Positions 13,629 to 17,168 of a stretch of DNA of 17,168 nucleotides are shown in pieces. The stretch spans positions 1-17,168 of the forward strand of contig CAZGQD010000032.1 of assembly GCA_964527395.1 (NCBI GenBank). Reading direction: 5' to 3'. Each line of letters opens with the position of its first letter. Position 1 is the stretch's first letter. A program made the translations under genes and the position numbers. The DNA comes from GCA-2688265 sp964527395 (GTDB taxonomy: Archaea > Nanobdellota > Nanobdellia > Woesearchaeales > GW2011-AR9). Under the pieces are notes generated by a model. It saw nothing but the letters and a program-made list of their open reading frames with translations. It had not been told where the DNA came from and made no database searches.

Positions 13629-15413
13629 ATGGCAAAAAAAATACTCTTTTTAATTATCGCAGCAGTATTTGTTTCTTTAATGTTCTCAGGCTGCTCTGTA
13701 GAAGATGGAAACAACAAATTTCCAAACAAAGGAAAGAATCTAAATAATAACAAGTTCCCAAACCAAGGAAATAGCAACGGTTTTGAACCAGGAACAGGTG
13801 GAGCAGACCTAGGCGATTTCACTCCAGCAGCAGTTCCAGACTTAATCACAACTTCAAGTACTACAGATGCTCCAGTCTATCTCTTCCTTTTCACACACAC
13901 AGAAGATCATACTAACCATGACTTAAGTGAAGAAAGATATCTTAGATTAGCTCCAGAATTAGCAGACATTGCAAACACTTACTCAGAAGCAGACATTACT
14001 TGGACAATCCAGTTCCAGGGTAGTGACGCAAGAACAATAGTGGAAAGAAACAGTGACACAGGTGTAGTTGACCTTCTAAGATCATATCCGGAATACATAG
14101 AATTTGGTTATCATGGTGTCCACGAACCAACCACTTTCAACAAACCAGAATACACTCTTTCAAACAACCCTACGTGGGAAGAAGTAGTAAACACAATTAG
14201 TTCATGGATCAGTTGTCAAAAAGACCCTTACCATGGTGGATGCATTAGTGACACTGGTGGTGGTATTCAAGCAGTACAGCAAATTGGCGATGTGGAAATT
14301 GTAAGTGGCGCAGGAATAGCATTGGGTTTATTCGAAACTGGTGCAGGTAAACATGCAATAGATAAAGAGATACCAACCAGAATCAACGGTTTTGGTTTCA
14401 GCGATCACGGTCCAAAAGGAACAGGATACGAGGGATCAGTGTCTTCACTTCTAAACATCTTAAGTCCAGCAGCAGACACATCCACAACAGTCTTTTGGAT
14501 GGACGACGTAATTAGAACAAATGATGCTGGCCTTAGCCTATCTGGCAAAATGGATCTTAAAAACGGAGTAATTTCAGTAGAATCAGCACTAAAAACAGCA
14601 GACAGATCAAAACCAAACATTTTCCATACTGGTTTTGCTAGCAAGTATCTCTACACAGCTGCAGGTACTTCACCAACAGATTACGCTTATGATAATCCAG
14701 AGTCACCAGAACTACCAAGCTCATTATTAAATACAGAATCTACTAAAGAGAGATACTATGAAAACTCAATAGATGCCTTAGAATATTTAGCAGCAGATTA
14801 CACACAAGAAGAAAACAGCAAATTCGTAAGTGCGAGCCAAATCACAGAAATTTTAGCACCAGACCAATACTGGACCATAACTGACAGCCAATTAGACGTA
14901 TTAGCAAGATGGCTCTTAATAAAAGCAGAAGATGGAACATTACCAAACTACGTAAGTGATGGTGTTGAATACTATTCATTAAGAGACCTATTAGTTCTTC
15001 TCTCCTACGGCCTAACTGACAATTACCCAAGCACTATCAACTTAGAGCTAGCCTACGGTCCTCTAGAAGCAACTAGTCCACAATCAGCTCTAAGAGTAAC
15101 TGAAGATGAAATAATCCAAATAGCAAATACAATAGCTAGCGATGTATCAGCAGCAGCAAGTTCCAGTTGGACCACAACTCCTAGCAACATAGTAGATTCA
15201 GACTACAATGTAAACACAGGTACAATCAACACAGCCCAACTTCTTTACGCTATGTCAGCTATTTACGCTTCTAACTACGCTGGTGAAGGTTTAACTGAAT
15301 TAACAGTCCCTTCCTTAGCTCCAATGCCAGAAACAATTGAGTATTTGGAGGACTTAGGTTGCAACAATTGTCAAGGAAGCTCTTGGTCCTTAAAACCAGC
15401 TAGATTCAGCTAA
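13629..15413 (+). CDS. Secreted lipoprotein with deacetylase-like region and pseudomurein-binding-like repeats
   Basis: The 594-residue protein has a lipoprotein signal: MAKKILF then a hydrophobic core and the lipobox-like LMFSGC with C22. A low-complexity linker repeats NNKFPN. Residues about 82-345 look like a polysaccharide-deacetylase/NodB-type barrel, with strand VYLFLFTHTEDH (83-94) and the His motif GYHGVHEP (160-167). The full catalytic triad could not be confirmed. C196 and C205 may form a disulphide. Near the C-terminus, residues about 417-462 (ARWLLIKAEDGTLPNYV then SLRDLLVLLSYGL) and 492-548 resemble pseudomurein-binding repeats. Residues C578 and C581 lie near the end. It is probably anchored outside the membrane and binds or edits a cell-surface polymer. 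Structured repeat copy 3 starts about 10 bp after the stop codon. Confidence 0.7.
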   Translation: MAKKILFLIIAAVFVSLMFSGCSVEDGNNKFPNKGKNLNNNKFPNQGNSNGFEPGTGGADLGDFTPAAVPDLITTSSTTDAPVYLFLFTHTEDHTNHDLSEERYLRLAPELADIANTYSEADITWTIQFQGSDARTIVERNSDTGVVDLLRSYPEYIEFGYHGVHEPTTFNKPEYTLSNNPTWEEVVNTISSWISCQKDPYHGGCISDTGGGIQAVQQIGDVEIVSGAGIALGLFETGAGKHAIDKEIPTRINGFGFSDHGPKGTGYEGSVSSLLNILSPAADTSTTVFWMDDVIRTNDAGLSLSGKMDLKNGVISVESALKTADRSKPNIFHTGFASKYLYTAAGTSPTDYAYDNPESPELPSSLLNTESTKERYYENSIDALEYLAADYTQEENSKFVSASQITEILAPDQYWTITDSQLDVLARWLLIKAEDGTLPNYVSDGVEYYSLRDLLVLLSYGLTDNYPSTINLELAYGPLEATSPQSALRVTEDEIIQIANTIASDVSAAASSSWTTTPSNIVDSDYNVNTGTINTAQLLYAMSAIYASNYAGEGLTELTVPSLAPMPETIEYLEDLGCNNCQGSSWSLKPARFS

Positions 15414-15422
15414 ATTGGATCA

Positions 15423-15545
15423 GTAGAAATCATCTCGGGGGCGTCAGTCGCAGAAAGAGAACACTAAAGATTTACCAAACGACCCGAGCCATTTGGCGAG
15501 CGTGGAGAAGAGCCTCTTCAGCTTCGCCCCGTTGATGATTTTTAC
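15423..15545. ncRNA. Structured RNA-like repeat, copy 3 (diverged)
   Basis: The closing stem GTAGAAATCATC (15423-15434) pairs with GATGATTTTTAC (15534-15545) over 12 bp with one G-T. Its sequence differs from copies 1 and 2, so pairing is kept while bases change. CGGGG-g-CG (15436-15443) pairs with CGCCCCG (15525-15531), with the same bulged G as copy 2. Motifs GCAGAAAGAGAA, CAAACGACCCGAG and GAGAAGAGCC are shared. A small GCC-ATTT-GGC hairpin (15488-15497) replaces the longer apical part of the other copies. T-rich sequence follows (15560-15594), which could terminate the element or the lipoprotein transcript. The rest of the gap 15546-15660 shows nothing else. Confidence 0.6.
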
Positions 15546-15559
15546 GGTACCAACTAAAA

Positions 15560-15594
15560 TAGTTTATTTTTTCTTTATTTTTTCTCAATTCACA
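15560..15594 (+). terminator. T-rich transcription terminator region
   Basis: Several T-tracts (TTTATTTTTTCTTTATTTTTT) follow the lipoprotein gene and repeat copy 3 on the plus strand. Archaeal RNA polymerase stops at such U-tracts, so this is the likely end of that transcript. Confidence 0.45.
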
Positions 15595-15660
15595 GATTTG
15601 ATTTAAGGTTCTAAATTTAAATTAATAGATAATACTTATCAAAAAGATTGATTTTTTTTG

Positions 15661-15700
15661 CATTTCGTTTGCACAAAAAGACGAAATGTATGTATTTCGT
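15661..15700. promoter_or_regulatory. Possible operator: three ATTTCGT half-sites
   Basis: CATTTCGT (15661-15668), its inverted copy ACGAAATG (15681-15688) and a third ATTTCGT (15694-15700) lie just upstream of the antitoxin-like gene. The first two form a perfect 8-bp inverted repeat with a 12-bp spacer; the last two form a second one. This is the pattern of an autoregulated operator, but no binding protein is shown. Confidence 0.4.
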
Positions 15701-15717
15701 ACTCTCGCAAAGACAAA

Positions 15718-15954
15718 ATGCAAAATTCTTCAATTTATTCCCGAAAATTTCAAATACTTAAACATGAGTTCCAAACTACAATTATGGTAATAGTAAAATC
15801 TCTAAAAGAAAATAAGGTCACTATTAGAGAAGCGTCTGAACTGCTTGGTATAGAATATTGGGAAATGCAAGAGATTATGGCAAAAGAAGGAGTAACCTTA
15901 ATTAATATTAATCAAGAAGAGATCAAAAGAAGACAAAAAAAGAACAGATTTTGA
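15718..15954 (+). CDS. Small UPF0175-like, antitoxin-type protein
   Basis: The clear part is residues 23-78: MVIVKSLKENKVTIREASELLGIEYWEMQEIMAKEGV. It matches the C-terminal half of UPF0175/VapB-like small proteins (Y/L-x-x-G/N-K-x-x-x-x-E-A-x-x-L-G-x-x-x-W/R-E-M/F-x-x-x-x). A tail of basic residues follows. Those proteins are often antitoxins with a helix-turn-helix-like element. The start is uncertain: ATG 15718 gives 78 residues. ATG 15784 gives 56 and has a TATA-like CTTAAA about 25 bp before it. The frame is also open upstream to a TTG at 15658. No toxin gene is next to it, so it may be a stand-alone regulator. Inverted repeats upstream may be its operator. Confidence 0.6.
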   Translation: MQNSSIYSRKFQILKHEFQTTIMVIVKSLKENKVTIREASELLGIEYWEMQEIMAKEGVTLININQEEIKRRQKKNRF

Positions 15955-15969
15955 TGATTTTTTAGCTAA

Positions 15970-15981
15970 AGTTTTTATTAT
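15970..15981 (+). promoter_or_regulatory. TATA box of the GGWS protein gene
   Basis: TTTTTATTATC is centred about 27 bp before ATG 16003, the spacing seen for the other leaderless genes here. Confidence 0.5.
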
Positions 15982-16002
15982 CTATCTATTTTCACATACC
16001 TT

Positions 16003-16626
16003 ATGGGTATTATCAGCTGGTTTACTAAACTTTTTAAGAAAGAAGAAGTAGTTCTTCCTAAAAAAAAGTTCAAAAAACACAAAAAGAAGCTCAGCTCAGA
16101 AGAAAAGAGACTAAAAGAAGAGTTAGCCAACCAAAAGCTCAAAGAAGAACTAGCAAAAGCACAAAACATCAATAAAACAAAGAAAAAAACAACTCAGGAA
16201 TCAGAAACTGAGCCCAACAACACTAAAGAAGAAATAATTTCAAACACAAAAACCCAAAAACCAAAAGAAACACTCCAAAACCCCACTCTTCTAGAAACAG
16301 CAAAATCCCTAGCAACAGACTCAAACACAGTTCTCTATGTTTCCTGCACAGTAAAACGCCTAAAGGTAATTGAATGGAGAAATAACAAAACTAAAACTAT
16401 TCTAAACAAAGAGCGAGAGATCAGACACACTCACAAAGGCGGTTGGTCTCAAGAAAAGTTCCAAGGCTTTGTAGAAAGACAAAAAGCAGCTACTTTTGAA
16501 TGGATTGAAACAAACCTAAGCAAAAATGGCGTTCTAAGAGGCCCATACGATGAAATTCTAGTAGACTCTAAAGATGAAAAACTAAAAAAGCAGGTAGAAA
16601 AGTTCTTAGACAAGTTCAAAAGCTAA
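16003..16626 (+). CDS. eRF1/VLRF1-domain-like protein with GGWS motif
   Basis: The 207-residue protein has two parts. Residues 1-105 are a charged lead: MGIISWFTKLFKK could be a short amphipathic helix, followed by a Lys-rich helix (18-60) and a Thr/Lys/Glu linker. Residues 108-207 look like the release-factor-fold domain of the baeRF/VLRF1 group. They have a VLYVSCTVKRLKVIEW strand pair, HKGGWSQEKF (144-153) where that group carries a GG-x-S-x-x-(R/K)F motif, and a final EILVDSKDEKLKKQVEKFL helix region. Eukaryotic Vms1/ANKZF1 relatives release peptidyl-tRNA on stalled ribosomes. A role in ribosome rescue is inference. The glutamine of the classical GGQ is replaced by tryptophan. The gene's end overlaps the convergent HicB-like gene. 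Confidence 0.6.
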   Translation: MGIISWFTKLFKKEEVVLPKKKFKKHKKKLSSEEKRLKEELANQKLKEELAKAQNINKTKKKTTQESETEPNNTKEEIISNTKTQKPKETLQNPTLLETAKSLATDSNTVLYVSCTVKRLKVIEWRNNKTKTILNKEREIRHTHKGGWSQEKFQGFVERQKAATFEWIETNLSKNGVLRGPYDEILVDSKDEKLKKQVEKFLDKFKS

Positions 16627-16773
16627 TATTTCTTCTAAATAGAGCTCGGTTGCTTCTTTTAGGTTAAAAATAGCTTCTTTTTTAGTCTCTCCTTGACTAG
16701 CAGTCCCAATTTCAGGACAAGTTGCTATAAAAATGCCATCTTCTTTTTGTAATAATGCTGTGAACTTTGCCAT
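16606..16773 (-). CDS. HicB-like antitoxin-type protein (short)
   Basis: The 55-residue product (ATG 16773, TAA 16606-16608) reads MAKFTALLQKEDGIFIATCP and continues EIGTASQGETKKEAIFNLKEATELYLEE. It matches the HicB N-terminal core: strand, G-x-x-x-A-x-C-P-E-x-G/P, S-Q-G-x-T-x-x-E-A and the following helix. Usual HicB proteins carry a longer C-terminal DNA-binding part, which is absent here. No HicA toxin is adjacent, so it is an orphan or a regulator. It follows the 118-residue gene by 6 bp on the same strand and probably shares its transcript. Its last 21 bases overlap the convergent GGWS gene. Confidence 0.8.
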   Translation of the reverse strand: MAKFTALLQKEDGIFIATCPEIGTASQGETKKEAIFNLKEATELYLEEILAFELV

Positions 16774-16779
16774 ATTAAC

Positions 16780-17136
16780 CTAAATATCCTTTCTCTCAGT
16801 TTTTTTCACTTCTTTAACTATTGAAATCTTCTTACTAAAATCATCATCAACACTATAACAAGTATTCTCATCATAAGAACAATAAACATAACCTAACTTT
16901 TCACAAAGGTACCACAAAATTTGACTATAAAACTCAGGTAAACACTCAACACTATATCCTTTTCCAAGAGATTCACCTGATTTTATCTCTTTTCCTTTCA
17001 AACTTTCTGCAAAATCTCTAGCTTTTAGCAAATCTTTCTCAAAAGTCTCTAAATCTACATTTTTTCCAACTAGTGTTTCATAATGTTCTCCTTCATACCA
17101 GTCATATTCTACTTTAAATATATTAAAATCTCTCAT
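16780..17136 (-). CDS. Hypothetical protein, 118 residues
   Basis: I cannot name this family. The 118-residue product starts MRDFNIFKVEYDWYEGEHYE and carries a helix-rich middle (LETFEKDLLKARDFAESLKG). It then has a Cys/Tyr-rich segment GYSVECLPEFYSQILWYLCEK and YCSYDENTCYSVDDD, and a Lys-rich end. The aromatic and acidic content suggests a small globular cytosolic protein. The frame opens six residues upstream (17154), but the minus-strand TATA-like TTATATTTAG at 17158-17167 lies about 26 bp from ATG 17136, so I use that start. It is the first gene before the HicB-like gene, with a 6-bp gap. Confidence 0.7.
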   Translation of the reverse strand: MRDFNIFKVEYDWYEGEHYETLVGKNVDLETFEKDLLKARDFAESLKGKEIKSGESLGKGYSVECLPEFYSQILWYLCEKLGYVYCSYDENTCYSVDDDFSKKISIVKEVKKTERKDI

Positions 17137-17157
17137 AATCAATTTCAGAGACATAAC

Positions 17158-17167
17158 TAAATATAAT
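17158..17167 (-). promoter_or_regulatory. TATA box of the 118-residue gene and HicB-like gene
   Basis: The minus strand reads TTATATTTAG, centred about 26 bp before ATG 17136. It is at the window edge, so upstream elements cannot be seen. Confidence 0.45.
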
Positions 17168-17168
17168 A

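Noticed and set aside
13604..13849. Minus-strand open frame opposite the lipoprotein start
   Set aside because: It is the antisense shadow of the signal peptide and linker of the lipoprotein gene, with no independent promoter.
15423..15545. tRNA, RNase P or SRP RNA
   Set aside because: There is no cloverleaf, no T-arm or CCA-type end, and none of the conserved cores of those RNAs. Three copies in 8 kb also argue against a single-copy housekeeping RNA.
15423..15545. Box C/D guide RNA or k-turn, because of GATGAT and tandem GA near a GCC/GGC hairpin
   Set aside because: No proper C and D boxes pair, and the stem needed on the other side of a k-turn is missing in all copies.

Overview
The window is archaeal. 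It carries an archaeal translation cluster: ribosomal proteins eL42 (L44e) and eS27 (S27e), aIF2-alpha and Nop10. A PAC2-family protein, which usually sits beside these genes, lies 3.6 kb away. Most genes have a TATA-like box about 25 bp upstream of the start codon and no clear Shine-Dalgarno, which suggests leaderless transcripts. I used this spacing to choose several starts. The DNA is AT-rich, the genes are small, and many proteins are hypothetical. This fits a DPANN-type archaeon (Woesearchaeota/Pacearchaeota-like), but that placement is inference; there is no 16S gene here.

Layout. Positions 102-1974: a glutaredoxin-like protein, a divergent DUF218-like protein and a DJ-1/PfpI protein. 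2039-3599: the translation operon rpl44e-rps27e-aif2a-nop10, tightly spaced or overlapping. 3596-7090: accessory genes, namely an AAA_14/DUF4143 ATPase, a YdcF-like DUF218 protein, a DUF3800 protein and a SAM methyltransferase. 7165-9314: the PAC2 protein and a Fic-domain protein. 9748-11736: an ABC-2 exporter whose ATPase and permease genes are separated by a palindromic element. 11840-15413: a divergent pair, a 562-residue helical protein of unknown function and a large lipoprotein with a deacetylase-like region and two pseudomurein-binding-like repeats. 15718-17136: small genes, including UPF0175-like and HicB-like antitoxin-type proteins, an eRF1-fold-like GGWS protein and an unknown 118-residue protein.

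The most unusual content is non-coding. (1) Three copies of a structured RNA-like element lie at 8147-8301, 9478-9632 and 15423-15545. Copies 1 and 2 flank the Fic gene as direct repeats. Copy 3 has quite different closing-stem sequences yet keeps the same pairings, a G-rich stem with a bulged G, and the same internal motifs. (2) A second family of hairpin-module elements lies at 337-536 and 10552-10800. Related hairpins occur in a different order in the two copies. (3) A piece of that second family appears inside the 3' end of the Fic coding sequence, in frame. This resembles how Rickettsia palindromic elements enter genes.

Genes likely to work together are the translation operon, the two ABC genes, and perhaps the HicB-like gene with the gene upstream of it. 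No complete toxin-antitoxin pair, CRISPR array, tRNA, rRNA or transposase was seen.
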